Of a stretch of DNA of 64,000 bases, positions 54,777 through 63,333 are shown in pieces. Every line of letters starts with the position of its first letter. The stretch's first letter is position 1. Origin of the DNA: an uncultured Lachnospiraceae bacterium (GTDB taxonomy: Bacteria; Bacillota; Clostridia; Lachnospirales; Lachnospiraceae); assembly GCA_947176065.1 (NCBI GenBank), contig CAMWPB010000016.1, positions 1 through 64,000 of the forward strand. Reading direction: 5' to 3'. A program made the translations under genes and the position numbers. The notes below the pieces were generated by a model. That model was not told where the DNA came from and ran no database searches. It worked only from the letters and a program-made list of their open reading frames with translations.

Positions 54777-54826
54777 GGAATGCCGCTTTTCAGGCATTCT
54801 CCGATGCGAAACTTCGAGTTATTCGC
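54777..54826 (-). repeat. paired hairpin element (family A) at the LacI stop codon
   Basis: A hairpin GGAATGCC/GGCATTCTCC (54777-54804), nearly identical to that at 5127, is followed by a short stem GCGAA/TTCGC (54806-54826) that contains the LacI stop codon itself. The junction motif AAGTTTCGCATCGGAGAAT matches the family. Confidence 0.7.
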
Positions 54827-55820
54827 GTTTTACACTGTCTCGAACAATCAACTTTACAGGAAGCGGCTCCACGATCGGGTCTGTATCTCCGTCCCACAGT
54901 CTTCTCAGGGCATGCACCGCCATACGCGCCCGCTCTCCCGCATCCTGTCCAACCGTTGTCAGCCGGGGAAAACAGCTCTCGCAGAGCGCATTGTTATCAA
55001 ATCCCACCACCGAAATCTCCCCCGGCACGGAAATCCCCTGCTCCTGCAGAAAGTGTATGAACTCCGCCGCATACACATCGGAAACCGCAAACGCCGCCGT
55101 ACATGCCCGAATCCGTTCCATATTTTCCAGATATAAACGGCGGCGTCCCTCCCTGTTCATCGGCACTTCCAGAAAATCTGTCTGTCCGTCCGAAAATCCT
55201 TCCCGGAAGCCCGCCATCCGCAATGCGTCCACGCAAATATCATTATCCGAGAGGAGAACCGCTTTTCGATGTCCCATCTCTTTCAAATACGCTCCCACTT
55301 GGCGGCCGCCGTCAAAGTTATCTATCGTCAAATTACAGATGCCCTTATCCGCCTGAAAGAAACCGTCATAGACTACAAACGGAATATGCATTTTCGCACG
55401 TAGTTTCTCGTAATCACTGTCGCAGAATCCCAGAAGCACCATCCCGTCCATATTCCACATGGAGGCGAAGCGCTCCACCTCGCCCCAGTCCTGCGTGGCC
55501 TTTATCATCATAAAATATCCCGCTCTCTCCAATTCAAACAGCAGGGCGTTAAGCGAGGCGGACACAAAAGCATCCTCCAACACCCTTCCCTCATATTTCT
55601 CGTGATTGTTCACGACCACCCCGATGATACGGGAATCGTTTCTTGCAAGCAGGATTCCTGCCATATTGGGAATGTACTGACGCTCCTCCAAAAGCGCCTG
55701 CACGCGCTTCACCGTCTCATCCGATATCTTCTTTGTCTTTCCGTGGATCACATTGGATACCGTAGCCGTACTCAACCCAAGCTCCTCCGCCAGATCCGCG
55801 ATCCTTACCCGCTCTGCCAT
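54819..55820 (-). CDS. LacI-family transcriptional regulator
   Basis: The 333-residue protein has an N-terminal HTH (IADLAEELGLSTATVSNVIHG, about 7-26), a hinge, and a periplasmic-binding-like sensor domain (about 60-333). Such regulators bind sugars or nucleosides and repress nearby genes. The ATG at 55820 follows GAGGGAGGG and was preferred to 55889. The MATE gene follows it by 60 bases. The ligand is unknown. Confidence 0.9.
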   Translation of the reverse strand: MAERVRIADLAEELGLSTATVSNVIHGKTKKISDETVKRVQALLEERQYIPNMAGILLARNDSRIIGVVVNNHEKYEGRVLEDAFVSASLNALLFELERAGYFMMIKATQDWGEVERFASMWNMDGMVLLGFCDSDYEKLRAKMHIPFVVYDGFFQADKGICNLTIDNFDGGRQVGAYLKEMGHRKAVLLSDNDICVDALRMAGFREGFSDGQTDFLEVPMNREGRRRLYLENMERIRACTAAFAVSDVYAAEFIHFLQEQGISVPGEISVVGFDNNALCESCFPRLTTVGQDAGERARMAVHALRRLWDGDTDPIVEPLPVKLIVRDSVKRE

Positions 55821-55862
55821 AGTCCCTCCCTCATTTTCCCGTGACATATCAACTCTGGAATC

Positions 55863-55891
55863 ATTGTAATCTCGAAGTATGATAAACACAA
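55863..55891 (-). promoter_or_regulatory. promoter of the LacI-type regulator gene
   Basis: Minus-strand TTGTGT (-35) and TACAAT (-10) are separated by 17 bases, about 45 bases before the ATG. Confidence 0.55.
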
Positions 55892-55913
55892 TAGGTTAAT
55901 CGCGTAACCCCAA

Positions 55914-55958
55914 ACAAAAAAAGAAGTGCATTTTTAGCACTATTGCCTCAAATGCACT
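55914..55958 (-). terminator. terminator of the BMP transporter/histidine kinase operon
   Basis: The stem AGTGCATTT/AAATGCACT (55925-55933 with 55950-55958, loop of 16 with an inner small stem) is followed by TCTTTTTTTG on the minus strand. It lies 20 bases after the kinase stop codon. Confidence 0.85.
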
Positions 55959-55978
55959 CCCGTCTCTTTTTGATTCCA

Positions 55979-58234
55979 TTATTCCGCCGGCTTCGTCTTT
56001 CTCATTTTCTCCACGCTCCGCTCCCAGCTGTCCGGCTCCTTCCTCCTCTGCTCCGGAATCCATTTCTGGAGCGCCTCGTTGAGCGCTTTCTTGTCTAACG
56101 GCTTGGTGATAAAATCCTGAAACCCGTTTTGTAAAAACATTTCCCTGACGCCCTCCATGGCGTTTGCCGTCAGCGCGATAATAACGGGAAGCTCGCCGTT
56201 CTCCCCGCATTCACTGCGGATTAACTGTACCGCCTCTATACCGTCCATCTCCGGCATCATATGATCCATGAAAATAATATCATATTTCGTCTGTCTGACA
56301 CATTCGATCGATTTCGGACCGCTGTCCGCCTCGTCGATGATAAATCCGTAAGGCCGCAGGAAACCTCTTGCCACCTTTCGATTGACGAGATTGTCATCCA
56401 CCACCAGCACCCGGCAGTCCTCTGCCGTAAAAATCTGAATTTCATCCTCTTTTCTGACGATCTCCTTCGGCACCTCTGTCAGACTTCTCCGATCCACAAT
56501 CTTTTGCGGGATCTCCAAAATGAAGACCGTACCTTCCCCATACACGCTCTCCACCCGGATGGTTCCCTTCATCAGTTCCACCAGATGCCTTGTAATGGAG
56601 AGTCCGAGTCCTGTCCCCTCCACAGCCCGGTTCCGTTTCGCGTCCACCTGACTGAAATTCTCGAATATTTTCCCGAGATCCTCCTCCTTAATGCCGCAGC
56701 CGGTGTCCCTCACCTCGATATGCAAAATCTCTGTGTCCGCGTCCTCTCCCGGCCTGCCGCCGACAGACAGCTTCACATACCCTTCCTTGGTAAATTTCAG
56801 GCCATTGTTGAGAAGATTGATAAAAATCTGCCGGATTCTGCCTTCGTCGCCATAATACTTGCAGGGTATGGACATATCGTACTCACACTTGAGCAGAATC
56901 CCACGCTTTGACGCCGCGCCGTCCATCATGTTAATGACCTCGTCCGTCACATTCTTAATATGATAGTCCGCGTTTACCAGTTCCATCTTACCGGCCTCAA
57001 CCTTGGACAAGTCCAGAATATCGTTGATGAGCGCCAGCAGATTTCTGGACGCCGACTTGATATCGCAGGCGTAGCTGTGAACCTTCCGCCCTTTGCTCTC
57101 CTCCATGATAATATCGCTCAAACCCACAATCGCATTCATAGGCGTGCGGATCTCGTGGGACATATTGGCCAAAAACTCGCTTTTCGCCTCATTTGCCTGC
57201 TCTGCCTGTATTCTGATGCGCTTGATCTCCTCGATATTGTTCCGCACCTCCGTCATATCCAGAATAAGCACCACATGCCCCTTTATCACGCCAAAACGAT
57301 CCGGCACCGGTTCCACATGACTCTGATAATAACGGTTCCCTATAAAAATATCGTGCTGCATCTCCTCTCCCGGTTTTGGTTCCGGGAAATCCAGTATTTC
57401 CGCAATGTTTCTGCCGATGGCCCGGCTGTTCAGCCCCGTAAAAATCTCTGCTGCCGCCGGATTGTAACTGACGATGCGTCTCTTTTCATCCAGCGCAATC
57501 ACTCCGTCGCTCATACTGTTCAAAATCGCACCCGACGCCAGACTTCCAAAATCATAAACCTTCCTGCTCCATATCAGAATCACCACACAGGACAGCACCA
57601 GTCCAAGCACCACCGGCGTAAAATCATACGCCCGCGTCAGTTTCATGACATATGCGTACAGGGCTATAATGGGCAGAAAAGAGAATCCCAGAATCAACCC
57701 ATATTTACGGTCCACCGCATCCTCGCCTTTTCTGGCGCAGGCACGGATCAGCACACGCAGGGACATCACATAGGGAATCAGCGTTGCGCAAACGATGAAG
57801 ACCACAAATCCCGGTCCGTATTCCAGAAACAGATAGGAATGTCCCTCAACCGTGGTCTGCCATCCCACCTGCCTGTAAAAGAGGCCATAATGGTCGCTGG
57901 TCAGAATCGCAAGAAGAAGACACCCGTCAATGATTCCCAAAAGCTTCAGGATCTTCAGGGGCGCTTCCTCAAAGCAATAGATATAAATGAAATAGCAGTA
58001 GCAGATCGGTATGGTCATGGTACCCAAATGCTGCATTTTCACCGCCACCAGAGCCGCCTCCATCGTAGGCGCCGTCAGCTCCAGCAAATATCCGATATTC
58101 AGTATAAGCGCACCCACCAGAAAATACTCCATCATTTTCTGTTCTCTGGAGCCGTCTCCGCTCAGCAGAAGCGCCAGCGCAAAAAAGATCGCGAATATCC
58201 CTGTGATTTGAAGTCCCATAAAGGCAATACTCAT
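55979..58234 (-). CDS. hybrid sensor histidine kinase with receiver domain
   Basis: The 751-residue protein has a seven-helix N-terminal membrane sensor (about 1-225) and a PAS domain (about 235-335). The HisKA domain has phospho-acceptor His360 (MSHEIRTPMNAIVG), the HATPase domain spans about 465-580 (FENFSQVDAKRNR, GTGLGLSI), and the C-terminal receiver has Asp657 (FMDHMMPEMDG). No output domain follows, so the phosphate must pass to a separate Hpt or regulator. It starts 12 bases after the second nucleoside permease gene and so is probably part of that operon. Confidence 0.92.
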   Translation of the reverse strand: MSIAFMGLQITGIFAIFFALALLLSGDGSREQKMMEYFLVGALILNIGYLLELTAPTMEAALVAVKMQHLGTMTIPICYCYFIYIYCFEEAPLKILKLLGIIDGCLLLAILTSDHYGLFYRQVGWQTTVEGHSYLFLEYGPGFVVFIVCATLIPYVMSLRVLIRACARKGEDAVDRKYGLILGFSFLPIIALYAYVMKLTRAYDFTPVVLGLVLSCVVILIWSRKVYDFGSLASGAILNSMSDGVIALDEKRRIVSYNPAAAEIFTGLNSRAIGRNIAEILDFPEPKPGEEMQHDIFIGNRYYQSHVEPVPDRFGVIKGHVVLILDMTEVRNNIEEIKRIRIQAEQANEAKSEFLANMSHEIRTPMNAIVGLSDIIMEESKGRKVHSYACDIKSASRNLLALINDILDLSKVEAGKMELVNADYHIKNVTDEVINMMDGAASKRGILLKCEYDMSIPCKYYGDEGRIRQIFINLLNNGLKFTKEGYVKLSVGGRPGEDADTEILHIEVRDTGCGIKEEDLGKIFENFSQVDAKRNRAVEGTGLGLSITRHLVELMKGTIRVESVYGEGTVFILEIPQKIVDRRSLTEVPKEIVRKEDEIQIFTAEDCRVLVVDDNLVNRKVARGFLRPYGFIIDEADSGPKSIECVRQTKYDIIFMDHMMPEMDGIEAVQLIRSECGENGELPVIIALTANAMEGVREMFLQNGFQDFITKPLDKKALNEALQKWIPEQRRKEPDSWERSVEKMRKTKPAE

Positions 58235-58246
58235 ACCTCACCTCTC

Positions 58247-59206
58247 CTATCGTGCGCCCTTATCATAAATGACGCCAAGCGCCCTCGGCGAATGATTCTT
58301 CCTGCCAAAAAATACAAGCATCAGAAGCGTCAGCACATAGGGCAGCACCATAACCAGATCCTGATAACTGCTCGGCATCTCCAAAAGCTTTACCAGCTCA
58401 TACCCGCCTGATCTCGCAAAACCGAACAGCAGGCATGCCCCCAGCGTGGGCAGAATCTTCCAGTTGCCAAAAATCAATGCCGCAATGGCCAGATAGCCAT
58501 ATCCGGAATAGATATTGGATGAAAAATTGGCAGAGATCGAATAGGCAAAGCAAATGCCGCCAAGTCCCGAAAGTGCGCCGGAAACCAGAACCGCAACAAG
58601 ACGCACCTTTCCCACCTCAATACCTGCCGCATCCACCGCATGCGGGTTATCGCCGCAGGCTCTCAGATGCAGACCGAAGGGCGTCCTGTAAAGAACATAC
58701 CAGGCAATCAGCGCGATCAGCGCAATCACCGGCTCAAAGGGATAGAGATTGGTAAATACCGCTCCCAGCACAGGAACCGACGAAATCCCCGGCACGGTTA
58801 TGCGGGTCGACACTCCCAGCACAAACTTGTTGGAAGCCGCCTTAAAAATGCTGGCATTGATCTGCTTTGTCATAAACTCTGTCAACGACATGGCCAGAAT
58901 GTTGATAACCACACCGCTGATGACCTGATTCGCCTTAAAACGGATGCACAGCATCGCGTGAAGCAGGGAAAAGAGCATACCTCCCAGAAAAGCGAATATC
59001 ATCGCCAGATAAAAGGGCACCGGCGAATTTCCCGCGAAACAGGGCGCAATACAGACTGCAAACAGCGCGCCGCAGAAAGCGCCAAAGCCCTGCAGACCTT
59101 CTATTGCCAGATTGGTCACGCCGCTGCGCTCACAGTAAATACCGCCTATGGCCATGATAAACAGCGGAAGCGCAAAAGATAAACCGTCAATTATGATCGT
59201 ATTCAT
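58247..59206 (-). CDS. BMP-type nucleoside ABC transporter permease 2
   Basis: This 319-residue permease has about nine to ten membrane helices and is similar to NupQ/YufQ. The GxxGxxGG-type loop (SGALSGLGG) and DNPHAVDAAGIEVGK are typical of the BPD_transp_2 family. It is paired with the upstream permease at 59208, one base apart. The kinase follows. Confidence 0.88.
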   Translation of the reverse strand: MNTIIIDGLSFALPLFIMAIGGIYCERSGVTNLAIEGLQGFGAFCGALFAVCIAPCFAGNSPVPFYLAMIFAFLGGMLFSLLHAMLCIRFKANQVISGVVINILAMSLTEFMTKQINASIFKAASNKFVLGVSTRITVPGISSVPVLGAVFTNLYPFEPVIALIALIAWYVLYRTPFGLHLRACGDNPHAVDAAGIEVGKVRLVAVLVSGALSGLGGICFAYSISANFSSNIYSGYGYLAIAALIFGNWKILPTLGACLLFGFARSGGYELVKLLEMPSSYQDLVMVLPYVLTLLMLVFFGRKNHSPRALGVIYDKGAR

Positions 59207-59207
59207 A

Positions 59208-60272
59208 TCATCTGTTCTCCTTCCATCTGTCTAACCGTTCTCTCACATAAGCGCCGCAGGCGCTGATCAACAGAATAATTCCCGTAAGGGCGGAGGCCAT
59301 CTCCGCCTGCACCCCTGCCGTGGAACTCATGTATGTGCTCCCCTTGGAAATCACCGTGATGAGGAAGGACGAAAAAATAATGCCGATCGGGGAACTGTTG
59401 CCCAGCAGAGCCACTGCTATGGCATCATAGCCCGTGCTTGCGAGCACTCTCGGCTGCATGGATGCAAAATAACCCAGATAATAGGTCACGCCCGCAAGTC
59501 CGGCCGCACCGCCCGAGAGCATCATAGCCAGCACTCTGGTACGTCCCACACGGATGCCCGCGTACTCCGCCGCCCTGCTGCTGCATCCCACCGCCTTGAT
59601 CTCAAACCCCAGCGTCGTTTTCCCAAGCAGGAAAACCGCTGCCACAACCGCTGCCGCCGCCACCAGAATCCCCAGCGGAATATCCATCTTGTAATCGCCC
59701 ACCGTCACATCCACAAGCGTCAGCCTGCTGGCCGCACCTATGTTTTTCGACTGTCTCGATACCGGGTCTACAAAAAATACATTGATAAAAAAGCTGGCCA
59801 CATACTGCACGATATAATTGCACATGATGGTGGACACCACTTCGTTGATATTGAACCTGTGCCGCAAGAATCCTACCAGTCCGCCCACAAGCGCCCCCAC
59901 CGCTATGCCGATCAGAACCACCAGCGGCTTCGCCAGCACTGCCGGCAGCCCGGAATAGCCGACCAGAACCGTGGCCACAAAAGCCGCCGCCAGCATCTGT
60001 CCCGAGACGCCGATATTAAACAGCCCTGCCTTCAGAGCAATCAAAACCGAAAGCGACGCCAGCAGCATCGGGGTGAGCGCATTCAGAAAGCTGGTAAAAT
60101 CCGTAAGCATCCCCTTATGCCCAGCGTAGGACGCCTTCGGCGCAAGACCCGATCCCTGCAGCAGATTGTAATATGCCAGAAACGGGTTCTTTCCCAGCAG
60201 AGCTATCACCACAATTCCCAGAATCAGACTTAGAAGAACCGTAAAAACAGGTATCCAATCATGCTTTTTCAT
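59208..60272 (-). CDS. BMP-type nucleoside ABC transporter permease 1
   Basis: This 354-residue permease has about nine helices and is similar to NupP/YufP. It contains GSGLAPKASYAGHKGMLTDF and the GCSSRAAEYAGIRVGR coupling loop. Its start overlaps the end of the ATPase gene by 14 bases, so it is coupled to it. Confidence 0.88.
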   Translation of the reverse strand: MKKHDWIPVFTVLLSLILGIVVIALLGKNPFLAYYNLLQGSGLAPKASYAGHKGMLTDFTSFLNALTPMLLASLSVLIALKAGLFNIGVSGQMLAAAFVATVLVGYSGLPAVLAKPLVVLIGIAVGALVGGLVGFLRHRFNINEVVSTIMCNYIVQYVASFFINVFFVDPVSRQSKNIGAASRLTLVDVTVGDYKMDIPLGILVAAAAVVAAVFLLGKTTLGFEIKAVGCSSRAAEYAGIRVGRTRVLAMMLSGGAAGLAGVTYYLGYFASMQPRVLASTGYDAIAVALLGNSSPIGIIFSSFLITVISKGSTYMSSTAGVQAEMASALTGIILLISACGAYVRERLDRWKENR

Positions 60273-61803
60273 GGCGTCCTCCCACTCCCATCATAAATTC
60301 CCCGACCTCGCCCGGGGTCAGCGTTCCCGCATCCGCAATCTTCTCAATTCTCCCGTTATAAATAACGCCGATCGTGTCCGCAAGATTCATAACCTCATCC
60401 AGCTCCAGCGAAATCAGAAGAACCGCTTTTCCCCTGTTGCGCTGCTCCACAATCTGCCGGTGAATATTCTCGATGGCTCCGATATCCAGTCCTCTGGTAG
60501 GCTGGACAAATATCAGAAGAGAGGAATCCAGTTCAATCTCTCTGGCAATGATGGCCTTCTGCTGGTTTCCGCCGCTCATGGAGCGCACTATGGTCCCGCT
60601 CCCCTGCCCGCTTCTGATGTCGTATTTTTCAATCAGCCCGTCGCTGTAACGGGTGAACTCGTCACCCGCGATCACCGGCCCTCTGGAAAATGGCTCCTGA
60701 AAATAATTTTTCAATGCCAGATTGTCCGACAGGGGCAGATCCATCACCAGCCCCACATTCTGCCGGTCCTCCGGGATATAAGAAATCCCGGCCAGATTCC
60801 GGCTCCGGATCGAGGCCTGCGTGATATCCTTTCCGTTTAAGGTAATCCTGCCGCCCGAAGGTTTCAAAAGCCCGGCCACCGCGTCGGCCAGCTCCACCTG
60901 TCCGTTCCCGGAAACACCCGCCACCGCGAAAATTTCACCGCCGCGCACGGAAAAGCTGACGTCCTTCACCACCTCGAACCTGTCCTCATTCTGTACCGTC
61001 AGATGCTCTACCTTCAAAACCTCCCTGCCAAAATCCGGCACAGGCTTGTCCACGGAAAAATTCACTTCCCTGCCAACCATCAGATTGGCCATGGTCTTCG
61101 TGTCCGTCTCCTTCACGTCCAGCACATCGATCAGCTTTCCCCGGCAGAGAATCGCACAGCGGTCCGCAATCTTTTTAATCTCCTCAAGCTTATGCGTAAT
61201 CAGAATAATCGTCTTTCCATCCCGCCGCAGGCTCTCTATGATCTCCAAAAGAAACTCGATTTCCTGAGGCGTCAGCACCGCCGTAGGCTCGTCGAAAATC
61301 AGGATCTCCGCCTCCCTGTACAGCATCTTTAATATTTCCACCCGCTGCTGCATGGAGACGTTAATATTTTCAATCACTTTGGTTGGATCCACTTCCAGAC
61401 CGAATTTCTCGGACAACGCCCGTATTTCCTCGTTTGCCTTCTTCTGATCCAGCGTCTTGAAAATACCGAGTGTTTTTTTGACCGGCTCCATCCCCATAAC
61501 GATATTCTCCGCTATGGTATAGTTGCTCACCAGCTTAAAATGCTGATGCACCATGCCGATATTGAGCCTGGTCGCATGATTGGGAGACTCGATTTTCACC
61601 TTCTCTCCCCGGATGATGATCTCACCCTCATCCGGCTCATACATCCCAAACAGCATGCTCATCAGCGTTGATTTTCCCGCTCCGTTCTCCCCCAAAAGAG
61701 CGTAGATCTCACCCTTTTTAATCTGAATGGAAACATCATCGTTCGCGACAATACCCGGAAAACGTTTTGTGATGTGATTCATTTCAATGATATAGTCAGA
61801 CAT
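60259..61803 (-). CDS. BMP-type nucleoside ABC transporter ATP-binding protein
   Basis: This 514-residue protein has two fused ABC domains, as in NupO/YufO and RbsA. The first has a full Walker A (GENGAGKST) and LIFDEPTAVLT, but a degenerate signature (VSMQQRVEI). The second has a degenerate Walker A (GVSGNGQVEL), a full signature (MSGGNQQKA) and VQPTRGLD. So one ATP site is likely catalytic, typical of the family. The ATG at 61803 follows GGAGG. Confidence 0.92.
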   Translation of the reverse strand: MSDYIIEMNHITKRFPGIVANDDVSIQIKKGEIYALLGENGAGKSTLMSMLFGMYEPDEGEIIIRGEKVKIESPNHATRLNIGMVHQHFKLVSNYTIAENIVMGMEPVKKTLGIFKTLDQKKANEEIRALSEKFGLEVDPTKVIENINVSMQQRVEILKMLYREAEILIFDEPTAVLTPQEIEFLLEIIESLRRDGKTIILITHKLEEIKKIADRCAILCRGKLIDVLDVKETDTKTMANLMVGREVNFSVDKPVPDFGREVLKVEHLTVQNEDRFEVVKDVSFSVRGGEIFAVAGVSGNGQVELADAVAGLLKPSGGRITLNGKDITQASIRSRNLAGISYIPEDRQNVGLVMDLPLSDNLALKNYFQEPFSRGPVIAGDEFTRYSDGLIEKYDIRSGQGSGTIVRSMSGGNQQKAIIAREIELDSSLLIFVQPTRGLDIGAIENIHRQIVEQRNRGKAVLLISLELDEVMNLADTIGVIYNGRIEKIADAGTLTPGEVGEFMMGVGGRHEKA

Positions 61804-61926
61804 ATACCGCCTCCTGCCCTTCTCCGCGACAAAACACATATCTGTTTATAGTATACGGCAAAGTCAGACATCCCGCAAGATATGACTCGCCATACGCGTA
61901 TAAGCAATTTCAGAATGCCTTACGAG

Positions 61927-61957
61927 CAAAAGAGCTGCAGGGAAATTCCCCTGCAGC
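61927..61957 (-). terminator. terminator or attenuator between the BMP lipoprotein and ATPase genes
   Basis: A perfect 9-bp stem (61934-61942 with 61949-61957) is followed by TCTTTTGC on the minus strand. It lies inside the operon, 60 bases after the lipoprotein stop codon, so it probably lowers transcription of the ATPase, permeases and kinase relative to the binding protein. Confidence 0.75.
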
Positions 61958-62015
61958 CCAAAATATGCTGAATATTTTTACTTCTACAGACAGCGAATCA
62001 CAGAATCGCGCCGTA

Positions 62016-63245
62016 TTATTCCTCTTTCCAGCTAAAATCCTCCGGCGTGATACCGTTAAAGTTTGCTGCCGGAACAATCGTACCGCCTTTGATCTCCTCA
62101 TATGCCGCATCCATCTTTGCAACAGAGTCCGCCGAAAGCTGATGTCTGCCGTCCGCATTGATATATCCCGTGGAGTCCGTATCGGCCTGCAGCACAACAT
62201 TTCCGCCCTTAAAGCTGCCGTCCACAACTGCCTCCAGCGCACGTTCCACGTTCAGGTGCATCACCTTTACCGCCGAAGTGAGGACTACGTTTGCATCCCC
62301 GTTTGCACCGTCGTCGTACTGATCGACATCACAGCCGATGAAGTATACGCCGTCAGCCTCCTTCACTGCCGTGAGCACACCGTTGCCGGATGCGCCGGCC
62401 GCCACGAAGATGACATCCACGCCTTCTGCGATCAGCGCATTGCCGACCACCTTGCCCGTCGCCTCGTCCGCAAAGGAACCGACATAATTGCCGCCCACAT
62501 CCGCGCCGGTCACATCCGTGCCCGCGTAGGAGGGCAGTTCCACGATTTCAACTGACTTTCCTTCCGTCCCATTGATATATTTCACGCCGCACTCGAAGCC
62601 GTACTGATAATTCACGTTCGAGGGGTAAGCAATGCCGTTCACTACAGACACCTTATTGGACTTCGTCTCCAGAGCTGCCGCCATACCCGCAAAGAAACCG
62701 GACTCCTGCTCCGCAAACTGCATCGCATAAATATTGTCCACCTCAGCGTCGCTTCCGTCCTCCCCGGAAGGGAAAGAATCCACCAGCACAAATTTCACAT
62801 CCGGATTCTCCTGTGCAATGGTGGTAATACCCGCAAACTGGAATCCACAGCATACAATCACATCATAATCCGCCACAATATCAGCCACAGCCTGCACAGC
62901 AGCCGCAACGTCTCCCGTCGTCTCCTGCACGGGCGTCACCGTGCTGTCAGGATGATTCTCGATAAAGGAGAGAATGCCGTTGTAATTATCCTGATTAAAG
63001 GAACCGTCATCCACGCCGGAGGGACTTGACACAATCGCAATCTTAAGTCCTGCCGCCGTCCCGTCTTCCGCTGCCGGAGCAGCTTCCTCCGCCGTCTCCG
63101 TCTCCGCTGCATCCGCCTCGGGAGCCGCCTCCTCCGTACTCTCTGCCGCCGGTTCAGGTGCCGCATCGCTACTGCCGCCTCCGCAGGCCGCAAGGGAACA
63201 TACCATTGCCGCCGCAAGCATTACTGCCACAACTTTCTTTTTCAT
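62016..63245 (-). CDS. BMP-family nucleoside-binding lipoprotein
   Basis: This 409-residue solute-binding protein has a lipoprotein signal peptide (MKKKVVAVMLAAAMVCSLAAC, lipobox LAAC) and an Ala/Glu/Pro-rich acidic linker of about 45 residues. The basic membrane protein domain follows (about 70-409). The family binds purine or pyrimidine nucleosides. The linker is unusually long. The ATG at 63245 (GGAGG upstream) is preferred. It is the first gene of the operon and is followed by an attenuator-like hairpin. Confidence 0.9.
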   Translation of the reverse strand: MKKKVVAVMLAAAMVCSLAACGGGSSDAAPEPAAESTEEAAPEADAAETETAEEAAPAAEDGTAAGLKIAIVSSPSGVDDGSFNQDNYNGILSFIENHPDSTVTPVQETTGDVAAAVQAVADIVADYDVIVCCGFQFAGITTIAQENPDVKFVLVDSFPSGEDGSDAEVDNIYAMQFAEQESGFFAGMAAALETKSNKVSVVNGIAYPSNVNYQYGFECGVKYINGTEGKSVEIVELPSYAGTDVTGADVGGNYVGSFADEATGKVVGNALIAEGVDVIFVAAGASGNGVLTAVKEADGVYFIGCDVDQYDDGANGDANVVLTSAVKVMHLNVERALEAVVDGSFKGGNVVLQADTDSTGYINADGRHQLSADSVAKMDAAYEEIKGGTIVPAANFNGITPEDFSWKEE

Positions 63246-63294
63246 AATTTTCCTCCATTTCATACATACACAACTTTGTTGGCGTAACGCATAT

Positions 63295-63323
63295 ATATTA
63301 ACATCCCCGCGCAGGAAATGCAA
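63295..63323 (-). promoter_or_regulatory. promoter of the BMP nucleoside transporter operon
   Basis: Minus-strand TTGCAT (-35) and TAATAT (-10) are separated by 17 bases, about 50 bases before the ATG. The short leader leaves no room for a purine riboswitch. Confidence 0.7.
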
Positions 63324-63333
63324 CGCTCTGTTT

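Noticed and set aside
63246..63294. Purine riboswitch before the nucleoside transporter
   Set aside because: The leader from the predicted transcription start is only about 45-50 bases, too short for an aptamer and expression platform.
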